Shown in pieces: positions 11,527 through 23,050 of a DNA stretch of 64,000 nt (the first letter of the stretch is position 1; each line of letters begins with the position of its first letter). The DNA lies in NCBI RefSeq assembly GCF_014356525.2, contig NC_052508.1:58627441-58691440 (forward strand). The letters run 5' to 3'. The position numbers and the translations under genes were made by a program. The stretch is from Nilaparvata lugens. Lineage: Eukaryota > Arthropoda > Insecta > Hemiptera > Delphacidae. Under the pieces are notes generated by a model. The model was given only the letters and a program-made list of their open reading frames with translations. It was not told where the DNA came from and searched no databases.

Positions 11527-14500
11527 CTAAAAAATATAAATTAAAAATTCTATATTCTTTAAATTAAATATTCTATTCGAAATGGACGTTACAGAAACTC
11601 TTCAAATTCACATTCTCCTTCAACATAGATGAAGGAGAATACTCAACCTGTTTGTGAAATGATTTCGTAAATAGAAATAGATGCGCCATCTTATTGTAAA
11701 TGATGGCATTAGTTAATGGCCGAAACATGACGTGACAAAATAGTTTAAAAGGGTACTCAGATTAATATTTTTATTTATAGAAAAAGAGTATGAAAATCAC
11801 AATATGAAGCATGAAGGATCGGTTGAGATTCGATTAGATCAATTGATTTTTGATTCTACCTCAGTTTGACTAGCATGCTCATACAGAAAGGAAAATAGCA
11901 CGTTATTACAGCAGGAATCTTGGTTACCTTCATGAAAAATGTGTTCTTCACTGACACCAATTCAAAACAATGGAATTCAATACTTTGAGATGATCGAATA
12001 AGCATGATCAATAAGTGTTTCTTATACCACAAAGGCTTCTCAGTCCAGTTGCATTCGTAAATTGATTGATTCACAAGTTCGCCCTGCAAATGTCAAATCG
12101 AGGTAAACACTATTTCGTACCCTACACAGAATCTACATGCATTTTATCTATGAATATCAATGTAATATTAAAACTTCTGCTTTCAGAGAGACAGTGAGTA
12201 GTCAAATTTCCGAACGAGTCGGGGGATATTAGTTCTTATTGCGCTCATTACTCTGGGATCACCAGATTCTGACGGCCGACAATCGTTGATCCAGCTGGTG
12301 ACTCACTCGTGTTGTCAGCCCGGTAGTCAATCCTGGTGTTTCTCTTGTGTCCCAGCGTGCTTTAGGCCGCCATTGTATGGTCTCTGGCGACCCACTGGTG
12401 GCCGAGACTGGTGACTGAATGTAAAACGAGCTTTATAGGACTTCCTATACATTATTACACTTTACTACCAATTCGGAATAAGATTATTTATTTATTTTAT
12501 TTCCTAATGAAATAAATTTAATGAGAAATATTTATTCATTATAATGGTTGAATTGTGTCATTTCATTTTCAAATTGATGGCCATATTTACTCCATGTGGA
12601 GTATTAGGCATTCTTATGTAGGCATAAGATGCCTACATACTTTGTGTGTGATCACATTGGATTCGTATTATGTGCAAGTGAACACTTGATTATGCATGAC
12701 CAAGCTTGCAGGCAAGTAAAAATATCTGGAACTTGGTTATTCTTTATTCTTCCTTATCCTCTATTCTTTATTGATCCATACATAAGTACATCATCAAAAT
12801 GATAGGGAGAGAAAAAAGAAGGTAACCTTGTTCTATTCCTCTCCAACATTTAGATAAGGTCACACATAGTTCGAAATAGGTTAAGTAGGAACAATCAAAC
12901 TTGCGGGTACGTTTAGCTAGATGCAAGTCACAACGTGTTTCAATGGCACTTTTCTAATTTTATTTTCGGCTCATGCATGATTCGACTTCCTATTGCACAT
13001 AGGCGCATTCAATCTCGATAATCATCGTGACAATATCGACAATAGAACTCAATGAGATTTCCACTCAACGTTTACAATGCACTCAGTTCTAGGTATACCA
13101 TAAAGGTTTCATGAGGTTACTAATATTGATAAATCACTTGTCTTGTACTTTGAAGTTTTCTTCAGAACTTACCGCATCAACAATTTTTTGTCCGTATATA
13201 GAGAACGCGTAAAGCAGAACCAACGCAAAAGATAGCTGGATGACATATTTTGATTCTCTCATCTGTAAACATCAAGCACTGTTAGCCTAAATATTATGAT
13301 CTTTGCCCATGTATTAGTCATATTATTAATGTTTTAAATTTTAATTGTGTAGATGTAAGAAGTAATTTTTTTACAAGAAATATTGGGCAGAATAAACCAT
13401 AGACTAAGTAAACATAGATCTGTAATAAAACTTTAAATTCTTCTTTCATTGCTCTGCAGTTGTATTAGATCAATTAACTTCTACAGTATTACAAGAATTC
13501 GAATCATTAATCAAACAGACGAATTCGAATGTTCTATTCTGGAGTGTTATCATGAAAAGCACATACATTATGTCAGAGAAATTCTTATGAATCACATTAA
13601 GGTAAGTTGGAATGAATTACTAGAGATTGATCTCTTTCTTATAAATTCAAAAAATATTCTTCTCATAAAATAGAATGAATAGAGGTAGTGTTTCAGCGGA
13701 ATCAATTTCACCAACCTCCACAATGCTGTAGATGTACGTACAAGCTTGGAATGTAACAGCAAAACTGAAGCCAAATATTAGAAATCGACAGTGCTCGTCG
13801 AAGCTCGAATGAATTCTGCAAAATAAAGTGAATAAAAAATTATACAAAATTCAGTAAAAATATAGTAATAAGTAAATTAATGATATAGTTGCATAATATA
13901 GTAAAAATATAGAAATTACTATAACTTATATTATGATTCAGCTAAGAAATGTCAAGATTGTATACCATATAATGGTATGGGCTAAAAAGTAGTTGGATAA
14001 GACAGATACGGAGCAGTAGGCATAGATGAAGGAAAGCAAATATTATTGTCGATGGAAAAAAGAAAGTAATCAATTTCACTGTGCGTCACTCTGGCATTTT
14101 CACCACTTCCAATGTCGAATTGGAAACTGACGAAATCTTATTATAGCGAAACCCAAGTGGATCATATTATAAAAATGGCTATAAATTATAAAAATATGGT
14201 AAGAAGTTTGCCGGGCCAGCAAGTAGTAAATGTAATCATTTTATTCTACAAAGTGTATTCATATGAATTATGAAGCACTTGTACTATGTTCAGTGTACAA
14301 TGTATGCTATGTAATAAACAGTATTCATAAATAAAAATAGAAATCTAAGTACCCTTTTTAAAATTGGTCATTCACAACATGGTTCGGCAATATGATGAAG
14401 AATCATATAATCAAATAAGTCTTGATGATTGTAGGTTTATCAATACTTGATAATGGCATCTTATAGCCGAAACACGTTGTGAATAAACAATTTTTAAAGG

Positions 14501-16176
14501 GTACTTGAATTTATATTTCTATTTATATTAAAGAGTAGCCCTAGCGGAAAAGTATTCATAAACTATGCAAACAATAAATAATACTATTCCAAACTCAGTC
14601 TTTACATATATGCCACTCAACATTTCCATACAAACCACAATCATTTTTTTTTCATTCTAATCCCCCACTTTTCATTGATCTAAGCTTCTTTATTTGCAAA
14701 TTCGCTTCTACGTTTCATTCATCAACTAAGTTATCAATGGTTTAAGCCTGTTTATCAGGACAGTAGGCTACTATTTATAGCATTAGTGCCTCAGTTGATA
14801 ATTCATTTGATACGTACCTGAGTATAGTCTGATGGTATGCAGTCAATTGTTTCATCATAAATTTGAGTCTGATATCTTCCAATAATTCCAGCTTATCAAA
14901 TTCTTGAATGTATGAAGAAAGTAGCTCGAAGTGGTAACTGATGTTATGGAATATGAAGATACCACTCATAGTGAAAATATATGACAGAAATATGTTTATC
15001 ACATAGAAATAAGTAGCGAAAAGATTGAGAGCCAGTTGCAGTTGCCAGCAGCGTGTCGTTCAGGGTAATGGAAGTTGATGATGACTGGTAGGTGGTTCAG
15101 TTTCTCGTAGTCATCTTTCATCACCGCGGAAATCACCAGCAAAATCGAATAGATCATCGGCACAAATGCCATGGCCGAATTACGAACCAACAAAAATATT
15201 AAGAAGTTGCGACAGTATTTCTTCACATTCAAGCTGTTAGCAACTCTGAAGTTCCTATCAAAAATGGAAAATTGAAATAGATATTAAAATAAATTGTCTA
15301 TAGCATGACAAGCTTCATATTACATATCTCATGAGTTGAATCATATCGTCTATTCTTCACGTGGGATTTTCCATATATTGTCACTCAGGTTATATCAACA
15401 TGCAAAATTGATTGAATTTATGCAGAATGATGAATGATGATTCTCTCATTATTAGTCATCCAATCTACAACCATAGCTCTCATTCAAGTACATATCAACA
15501 TTGCGAGTTGTGCTTGAAATATAAATGAAATTATATTTTTAATTTATTGTAATGGCAAAACTTAGAATCTACCGAACCAAAATTATCAATGGGATATGAA
15601 TTTGGCCTGCTGACTAGTGATTCTTGAAAGTACAAGATTAGCCTTTTTTCAGTTCTTTCTTTTAGTATCACCATCTTTCTATTCAGCAAGAGGAAAATTT
15701 CCTAGTTAGAAAAGCTTGATAGCAATCAAGGATTGATGAAGAGTCGAAATTAATTCTAAATAATTTTTTCTATAGATGATGTTTTCCCTAAAAATATTCA
15801 AATTACCCAATTATTCAACAATATCTTAGATTCAACTTCACCTGTTTATCTCATCAAATTGCTGAATCTCGATTCGGCCGGAAAACTGTTCGTCCATGAT
15901 ATCGCAGAATTTCTCGAGCACTCGCCCATCCTGGCCCATAATAATGAAATAGATCAGAATGAGCAGCAGACTCTGCAGGTCTCTCAGGCAGAGAATGCGA
16001 CTCTCAAGGTCGTGCCACTTTGAAGACATGCTCATGAGGATGTTGACAATGCAAGCCACTAGTAGCAGGATGTGGCATGCCACCCGACTATTCTTGATGC
16101 CAGTCGACTTGAGTGCACACGAAATGGAGCGCATGTGCCTGATGTCTTCGATTTGTTTTTGTGCATTTGGCTGCAT
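11473..16176 (-). CDS. Odorant receptor (insect 7tm_6 family), six exons, with one frame break
   Basis: Ligand-binding subunit of insect odorant-gated cation channels, expected to pair with Orco in the membrane of olfactory neurons. Exons (minus strand): 16176-15842, 15254-14818, 13815-13716, 13262-13173, 12083-11928, 11526-11473. All junctions are GT-AG and agree in phase (2, 2, 0, 0, 0), giving about 390 residues, the usual size. Hydrophobic segments lie near residues 32-50, 62-80, 129-155 and 184-216, with three more in the last exons. Family hallmarks include FELLSSYIQEF, AYHQTILR, YECNW, WYKKHLLIMLIRS and the C-terminal FMK-VLQTTYTYFNFL. The last three phase-0 introns match those known for this family. 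Odd point: exon 2 changes frame at about 15058-15067, and one extra base would restore it, so this is either a new pseudogene or a sequence error. The start is uncertain: MQPNAQ at 16176, a longer in-frame Met at 16287, or a leader exon at 18915. I cannot name the receptor or its ligand. Confidence 0.9.
11703..11780. repeat. Foldback family C, single-arm copy
   Basis: Matches the right arm of the 14329-14527 element: GGCCGAAACATGACGTGA, TTTAAAAGGGTACT, then ATATTTTTATTTATAG. It sits in the last intron of the odorant receptor gene. The left arm was not found. Confidence 0.75.
11928..12083 (-). CDS. Odorant receptor exon 5
   Basis: A 156-base exon from ACATTTGCAG|GGC to ATGAAG|GTAACC, phase 0 at both ends, 52 codons. 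It starts GELVNQSIYECNW, continues WYKKHLLIMLIRSSQS and ends TFFMK. These are the most conserved blocks of the insect receptor C-terminal region. The frame stays open past the donor to a stop, but the spliced continuation is clearly the family-like one. Confidence 0.9.
12180..12435. other. GC-richer island inside receptor intron 4
   Basis: About 250 bases with clearly higher GC than the rest of the intron, and repeated words such as CTGGTGACTCA/CTGGTGACTGA and GGCCGACAATCG/GGCCGAGACTGG. It may be an inserted element. No clean termini or ORF were found. Confidence 0.4.
12615..12645. repeat. Short perfect hairpin
   Basis: TGTAGGCAT - AAG - ATGCCTACA forms a perfect 9-bp stem with a 3-base loop in the odorant receptor intron. 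Its meaning is unknown. Confidence 0.6.
12762..12884. repeat. Dispersed repeat D, copy 1
   Basis: Shares a colinear series of words with 23788-23914: TATTCTTTATTGAT, AATGATAGGGAGAG, CTATTCCTCTCC, TTTAGATA and CGAAATAGGTTAA. It lies in receptor intron 4. It encodes nothing and is probably a retroelement fragment. Confidence 0.8.
13173..13262 (-). CDS. Odorant receptor exon 4 (TM6)
   Basis: A 90-base exon between TGTTTACAG|ATG and GATGCG|GTAAGT, a consensus donor. It encodes 30 residues: MRESKYVIQLSFALVLLYAF, then SIYGQKIVDA. Both splice phases are 0. The hydrophobic segment followed by a short polar loop matches TM6 and the start of the intracellular loop before the family's G-E-x-x-x-N-Q-S block. 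Confidence 0.85.
13716..13815 (-). CDS. Odorant receptor exon 3 (TM5)
   Basis: The acceptor TTATTTTGCAG|A completes the split Arg codon. The 100-base exon encodes IHSSFDEHCRFLIFGFSFAV and continues as a membrane segment to YIYSIVE. It ends at GAG|GTTGGT in phase 0. The position matches the first of the conserved C-terminal introns of insect odorant receptors. Confidence 0.85.
14329..14527. repeat. Foldback element, family C, copy with both arms
   Basis: An inverted repeat of about 199 bp in intron 2 of the odorant receptor gene. The left arm holds AAGTACCCTTTTTAAAATTG and TCACAACATGGTTCGGC; the right arm holds GCCGAAACACGTTGTGA and TTTTTAAAGGGTACTT. The spacer is about 60 bp. It has no coding capacity and is MITE-like. 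Confidence 0.88.
14818..15254 (-). CDS. Odorant receptor exon 2 (TM3-TM4), frame-broken
   Basis: The acceptor TTTTTGATAG|G and the strong donor CTCAG|GTACGT frame a 437-base exon. The first part reads NFRVANSLNVKKYCRNFLIF through TM3 to LPVIINFHYP. The later part, in another frame, reads TTRCWQLQLALNLFATYFYV through TM4 to FELLSSYIQEF and AYHQTILR. The exon length fits the flanking phases only if one base is added (or two removed) near 15058-15067. Both halves are good receptor sequence, so the break is recent or artificial. Confidence 0.85.
15842..16176 (-). CDS. Odorant receptor exon 1 (N-terminus, TM1-TM2)
   Basis: Encodes an amphipathic N-terminus, then TM1 (VACHILLLVACIVNILMSM) and TM2 (LRDLQSLLLILIYFIIMG). 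The exon ends at AACAG|GTGAAG in phase 2. The ATG at 16176 lies in a near-ideal 3' splice site (pyrimidine-rich tract then GCTCATGCAG, exon from 16170). The reading frame therefore either starts at 16176 or is entered by splicing at 16170 from an upstream exon. An in-frame Met at 16287 would add 37 residues. Confidence 0.85.
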
Positions 16177-16299
16177 GAGCAACAGGTAAAAGTAAATGAT
16201 TTGATTGGACAGGAAATCTGATTCATAGCGATAATAGATACTATGGATACAAATTTTTAGAGATTCTATCGATAGTAAATAATTCATTCATTTATTTGC

Positions 16300-19200
16300 A
16301 TAAATACACACATGGAGACAACTGGTTAAACCCTTGTATGTCTCCTTGAAGCATTACAACATTCTTCATTCAAAAATTAGATTTAAAATAAATAACAAGC
16401 TAAGAATGAAACAAGAGTGAAATAAAATAAAAACAAAATAGATTAAATAACAAAAAAGCGCCTTAACAATAGAAATATTTTTTTTTATAAAAAATTCTAT
16501 CTTAAATTTATTGCTGAAACTACTTTCCAGGAGAAAAGATGAGAGGTGGAAAAATATGCACTTAAAATATCTTACATGGGCACAAACCATGTAATACAGA
16601 ACAAAGAATCATATGGACACTGAGATGAAAAAAAATTCATAAAAAGAAAAATGTAAAGAGGAAAGCTTCACTGTCTATATAGATATAGACAGATTCACTA
16701 TCTATATAAACATATCTCCACTAAAAAAAACAATTTGGTCATCTCTTGTTTGAAGAATTTGGGATAAATATTCCGTATGTCTCCAGTTTTTTGTCACAAA
16801 TATTGAGCTTTTAACAAATATTAGATATGCCTTTTCTTACTAATAAAGACCTTACTATGAAATATCTTTTTCTTCTATTGGTATAAGGCAAAGTATTATC
16901 TTCAATTACAGAAATCGAGCTATATGAAATATCCAACGAAAAAATTGAATTTTACATGTTTCACGAGATGTGGTGAGATTATATTGAAATACGGTAACGT
17001 TATTTTGAGATCTTTGAGAATTTAGAGATCCTTAAAAAATCTGGGCTGACCTTCAACCAGGGCCCTGATCCATGATACAAGCTAATAGTTGAATACTTTC
17101 CTATTTTAACAACCACATGACTTCTGTGATATTATTAGTTTGTATTTTTACATGCAATATGCCCCAGGAAGAAAACAATAATATAGACTATTTTCAACAA
17201 TTCTTAAGAGTCACCTCAGTCAAGTAAGGTTTGGCTTCCATTCACTTGTATTATTGTTATTGTTATTGATTGCTTTGACCGGAGAAGCAAACTGTTCTTA
17301 GCTAATAGGTTTGTATTTGAATATGAACTTGAATTTAAATACTTAGAAATGCCCACTTCTGTAGCTAGAAGATCTGAAAGCTGGCAAATATGAATTCAAA
17401 AGTGTACATAGGTTCAAAGTAGCAAGTGATACCTTGACATATACTTGGATGGAGACACGAGGAAACTGAGTTACGAAATATAAATAATTGTTATCGAACC
17501 TATTAAAGTTGAATACTCAAGAATATAGTCAATAAATGTCATGAAATGTACTTCAGTCACCTAAATAAAAACTGGTATGTTGATTGGGCATTTACGGATT
17601 AAAAAGACTCGAAAACAAAAACCGAAATACACTTGATATAGTTTCGAGAAAAATTTCTTACTCATAAATAATCTATCTGTCATTGATATATTTTATTATA
17701 TGATTACTACGATATATGATATCGTCTAAAGAAGAATTTTATATCTTTAATTACTTGTTTAAAAAGTTCCAGTGTTTGCTTATATTTTGATTCAGCCTAT
17801 GTATTTTGATCTTATCTTGTGTGCTTTTGTTTTTGAATAAATTTAAATTGATATAAAATGATTGGAAATGCCCGATTACAAGAAATATACGATTACAATA
17901 AAATTATTGAGAGATCCTACAAGATAATATTACGAGTACCTAGTTCAAGTTTCATAGGAATAATCTGCATTCACGCAATAAATGCGGGAAGATTGCAGGA
18001 TGTTTGTAGCGTGGATAAGATAAATGTGGTGGAGAACTGTTCAGGGACAGAGAGGGGAGACGTTCGCCTCTGAGAGTCAAATACAACATTCCAAAAAATG
18101 ACTTTGATTGGGACAGAAATGTTGAAGTTAGAATGTTGATTGTTGGTGTTCTTTCTCATGAAATGATTCCAATCCAATATTTTCGGGATGACTTGGAGAT
18201 ATTCGGGATCAGTTGTTCTTGAGAATTATTATTGAACTCTTCATTTTGAAAAAATGGCAAGTTTCTTGCAATCCAGTTATTCGGTGCGATAAAGCCGTCA
18301 AATACTAATCTCCTCTCCTTTTATCTATTCAGGGTCTCTTGAGAAATGTCAATTCTACTCGGAATATTTTGATGTAAAAACACCTTGGTAAAAAATCGGA
18401 GGAACTCTTATTTCTTGGATAATAACTTGAAAATTATAATCGTTGTGGAATTCATTTAATAAATTATGAAAGCAGATGAACTGTTGAATATTTCAAGTGC
18501 AACCAGAAATGTCTACGATAGTGAATGATATATAGCTGCTTTATGGTATATAGATGATATATGGCCATTACGATATATGACTGCCAAATTTTCCAAGATG
18601 ACTCATATTCAGATGAGATCCAAGGAAACTGTTTATCATTCACTATTTGCATTTTATGAATATTTTAACACACATTAGGACATTAAGTGAACATTAAATC
18701 AACTTTGCGTTCATTCGCAATGGTTCAACAATAAATTCTTATTGCAATTATGGTTATGTGAGCATGTTGAAAAAAATACAACCTAAGAGAAAAATCAGTA
18801 AAATTCTCATTTGAATTTGATAAGATAAGTTTGTGTTTAAGCTGGCATTGTGACTGTGTTAAATTTTTTTTTAAATATGAAAAGAGCTTACCTCACTTTT
18901 GTCTATAGATGTCATCAGGAAACGTCAACTTGAATTATTCTTTTCACAACCAATACACTGCGTGAACCCCAAACCTCAACAAAGATTTATTATAATTTCG
19001 AGTAACTGTCTTAATAAACCATAACAGATTTGATTGATCGAGAATAATTCCTTATTGGATATTTCAATAGTAGACCTACCTTAGGACGTTTCGTATCACA
19101 TTTTATAATGGGAATGATTCTAACCAATTCATAGGAATCATATCTAATTCTATAATGTAAGAGATATTCACGAATCTTGTTTATTTGCGATGTCGTCCTA

Positions 19201-19610
19201 AGAAACAAGAGAAACTGATTGCATGAACATTAAAAGCTTCTGATTTGTGAAATCTGAGCCGGATCAATCAATACTACCATACGAATAACACTGATAATGA
19301 TATTAATTATTAGCAGGCGGAACGCCTCGGCTTATTAAATAATTCATCATCATTCTTTTTTATAAGGCCTTGTTTTATTTTGATTGAGTCTGATTATGCG
19401 TATTCGCAGCTCAATGCTCACTGAGAACAATTTGTGAATGTTTGAGAATTTTTTGTGACGCATTTAATCCTCTACTATAACTAATAATTTAATAACTAAT
19501 AATAATAATAATTTACTAATATTTCTCCAAGAATAATCAAATGATGTTTTCTTCTTGCGCATTCTCCCCATCTTGTGTTATCTTTTCATGTTCATATCAT
19601 CTTACTTCTA
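16300..19610. other. Region upstream of the odorant receptor
   Basis: No supported exon except the candidate leader at 18892-18915. A small palindrome (CTATATAGATATAG) lies near 16674-16690. The ORFs here are short and AT-driven. The receptor promoter should lie here, but I cannot place it. Confidence 0.4.
18892..18915 (-). CDS. Possible leader exon of the odorant receptor
   Basis: On the minus strand, ATG opens MTSIDKSE and runs directly into a consensus donor (GTGAG|GTAAGC) in phase 0. This fits the phase-0 acceptor at 16171 of receptor exon 1. Joined, the protein would be about 396 residues and begin MTSIDKSEPNAQKQIEDIRH. The intron would be about 2.7 kb. Such short ATG-donor matches arise often by chance, so this is only a candidate. 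Confidence 0.25.
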
Positions 19611-19923
19611 AAGCCGTGTCCACACTGAAAAAATGTTCGACAAAATGTTTGTTGAAACAGTTTGGGCAACTTTTATTATGATTGACAAACAATGTTCGCC
19701 CGTGACCCATTGTAGACTAGTCACCAAACAAAATATTTCAAGTGAGGAGAACAGGTTTTATGTTTTACAGCTGCAGCACTGAAAAATGTTTGGAAAACAG
19801 TAATTTTTTGTTTGACAAACAATGATTGTCTAAACTTTTCAAAATATTTGTCTCCCTGAGCTCCTCAACAAACATGTTTGCCGAACATGTATGTCGAAAA
19901 TTTGTTCTGTGTGGACACGGCTT
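19611..19923. mobile_element. MITE-like TIR element (313 bp)
   Basis: The left end AAGCCGTGTCCACACTG is mirrored by the right end GTGTGGACACGGCTT. The match extends inward with mismatches (AAAATGTTCGACA against TGTCGAAAATTTG). The interior repeats TGTTTG/CAAACA words. It has no ORF. A target-site duplication is not clear. It is best read as a non-autonomous DNA transposon. Confidence 0.82.
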
Positions 19924-22262
19924 AATGGTTCTTATTTTTAATGTTGAGAAACGTCTTGCTCATCCCTTTTTTCAGATATAATGGAAAATGCATTGCTCAA
20001 TTACAATGATGAAAACTTGAATATCAACATTCAGATACATATACGAATATTAATTTCTTCTTATGAATTTGTCAGGTAATTCAATAGCATAAATTAGATG
20101 TTTGGATATTCTTTGAAATTACTGGATACGATTATCAATAAGTAGTTATCGATCAAACAACAATAGAGTAACTGTTATAAAGTAATATCCAGCTTCACTA
20201 GCTTTTTTGTGAGGGTGATGCCGACAGAATCTGTAGAATGGTGCGTTGGTAACAAAAATATTGTTCATCTTGACAAAGATGATGATAAAAGCTGAGTAGA
20301 CCTACAGTTTCAGGTGGGTTCCTATCCACATAAATATGTGTATACTATTTGGTAGATCCAATAAATATGAATACTAGAAGGCGTTTGACCGTTGGGTCCA
20401 TTTTTTTCTACAAAATGAAAAAGATAATATTATGATAGTTTATAGTTGTGGGAAGGATATAAAATAAAATCATAAATAAAAAATTAGATAAAAAAGGATT
20501 ATTAATTTTTACCTGTCACATAGACGTTTGAAAATAAGGAATGTAATGACAATTTCATGAACGTATACTATTAAGTATCATACCTATAAGATATATGTGA
20601 TATATCATTATTATTTTCGAGTTTAATGTTTTGTGAATGACAAAAATCATCATTTATTTATTTTGCAGTTGAGTATTAGCATGGACCACCCAGCCTATTG
20701 TGACCGCTGAATTGTGCAGAATTGATGGTCTCCATTGTGACGATTATCAAGCAAGAATGGCCATCAAATACGTTCCTAGTGGCAACGTACACAATGGGGT
20801 GAAGAATAAACTTACATTTTAACGGCTTTTATTGGAGCATCAACTGTTGGAACTTTCCACCGGCGATAAGCTACGGCATTCTTGGCAACTTTTTGCGCCC
20901 GTGAATATCATCTGAACTTCCCCATAAATCTGTTCATGCTTCGGCTATTTCAAAACAAAACGCCAACGTTGTAAAGAGGCTAAACTCCAACTTCCTGGTG
21001 AAAATCCGTCCGTCACTTTTTTGTCTCACCGAAAGCAAAAAATAAAAACCTTTGTTTGGTGCTTATGCATTCATACCTGCCCCACTTCCATGTTATGGCA
21101 ATAATGTCACTTTTTCAGTTTGATGAAAAGATTGTATGGTATGCTTGAGAAATTTCGAATAACAACCAAAATGATCATGCTCACTGGATAAAATATCTCT
21201 AGACTACTAGTATCGAATGAATATTTTTCTTATATTCTTTCCACCGGTCAGTAAAAAAATTTCCATTCATAATAGAAATAGATGCTGCAATTCGATTTCA
21301 TCTTGTATCGATCGTCTAGTGAGACACTCATTCAAAGAAAACCCCATCAATAAACTACATTCATCCGTAATTTCAACGATGCTCTTGGAAAATACCTTTG
21401 ATAATGATCATTTCTATATTGTATTTTGTAAAAGCATTCAAATTTCATAATTTTTTTCATCATCAGTTGAGATAAATAAAGTGTTACCAGTTCACTAGAA
21501 GGGGATGTTCAAAAGATATTTCAATGCCAAGTTCTCTTCCTCCCTTGGTGAATACTATCTCATTTCTAGAACGAGCTCGATAAGCACTAGAATTACTGAA
21601 AAAACAATGATGCGGGCGTAAGCGTGCTATCAAATATTCTAGAAAGTCTTGATACTACTTGTTACACTGAACATCGTCACGAATTAGCGAAGAAGCGTCT
21701 TCTAAGAAACGAACTACACTTTGTCTGACTTGAATCCTTAAAGTGTAGAAAGGATTGAGAGATTCTTTTGAGCGTCGTAATTAGTATTCTACTCGAAAAG
21801 AGCGGGAAAGATGAAACGAATCCATTTAAAAGGAGCCTAGCTGAGATCCTCTCTCCAGAATTCGTTGCTTAAACGATAGCAACTGGCAACCGAGTTGATT
21901 GAATCTTTTGAAGTGGGTGTCTTATCAAATGAACGCGGACGCTGTGAAACTGTTTTTAAAATAAGGAAATTGTATATTCGTAGTGCAGAAGGAGCCGGTG
22001 CCATCATAACACAGCAAGTAACTGCAAATGGTGATCAAAATGCACAGTTTTAACTTTTGAATCAATATAAGGTTTTCTACATATTGTTTTTAGTATCATT
22101 CATATTATCGTTTATAAAATATTGTACTCGTTGATGGTTGATTGTCGTCTATATTTATACTCGAAGTAACTCATCGGCACGTGATATCTATTCACGAATG
22201 ATATTGATGCAGTATTTTTGAACGATTCTTTATGCTTATAGTCCTGTATATTGTTATGTATA
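19924..22262. other. Gene-free stretch
   Basis: No supported exon. A GC-richer part at 20700-21010 has acceptor-like sequence before it (TTTTGCAG at about 20669) but meets stops in all frames. The ORF at 21217-21450 is AT-rich with no domain. Confidence 0.45.
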
Positions 22263-23050
22263 TACAGAGTGAGTTATATGTATGGGAACCCTTCAATAAG
22301 TTGGAGACTGTTGTAGATATAATACTACAACTTCCAGGATAAGTTATTGGACGAATACTCCACCTTATGACGTACAACTGAATTTCAACCCCTCATAAGG
22401 GGGTGACTTAGAAGTTGTAACTCAAATATTTTTTATGTAAAAACCCATAATAATTTATTTTCAAATATTTAATCTAAAATACATAATTTTAAAGGCATTT
22501 TTAGAGCAAGAAAGATAACATCAATTAAAATGTTCTATGATACTTGTATCAAAAATGGCAGCAGATTGAACTTTATAAATTATTTCTTCAAAAACTAAAA
22601 CTTAAATCAGCCGCCATTTTTGATAAAAGTATCATAGAACATTCTTATTGATGTCATCTTTCTCGTTTTAAAAATGCCTCTGAAATGAGTGTAACACAAT
22701 GGGTGTTTATATTCAAAATATTTGAGTTACAGCCCCTCATTTCTTTAAAAACTAAAACTTCAATCAGCCGCCATTTTGTATACAAGTATCATAGAACATT
22801 TTAATTGATGTTATATTTCTTGTTTTGAAATGGCATTTAAAACGATGTACCACACAATTGGTGTTTACATTTAAAATATTCTAGTTACAACCCCTAAGTC
22901 ACCACACCTTATGAGGGGTTGAAATTCAGTTGTACATCAATAGGTACAGTATTTGACCAATAACTTATCCTGAAAGTTACAGTATTATACAATAGACTAC
23001 AATAGTCTCCAACTTATTGAGGGGTTCCCATACATATGACTCACTCTGTA
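22263..23050. mobile_element. Large palindromic MITE-like element (788 bp)
   Basis: The ends are inverted copies: TACAGAGTGAGTTATATG on the left and CATATGACTCACTCTGTA on the right. Next come TATGGGAACCC/GGGTTCCCATA, CAATAAGTTGGAGACT/AGTCTCCAACTTATTG and TTTCAACCCCTCATAAGG/CCTTATGAGGGGTTGAAA. The middle carries three more copies, in alternating orientation, of a unit with AGCCGCCATTTT and ATGTTCTATGATAC. There is no transposase ORF. It is a composite foldback element. Confidence 0.9.

Noticed and set aside
15959..16189. 76-codon plus-strand ORF
   Set aside because: Antisense shadow of the odorant receptor first exon.
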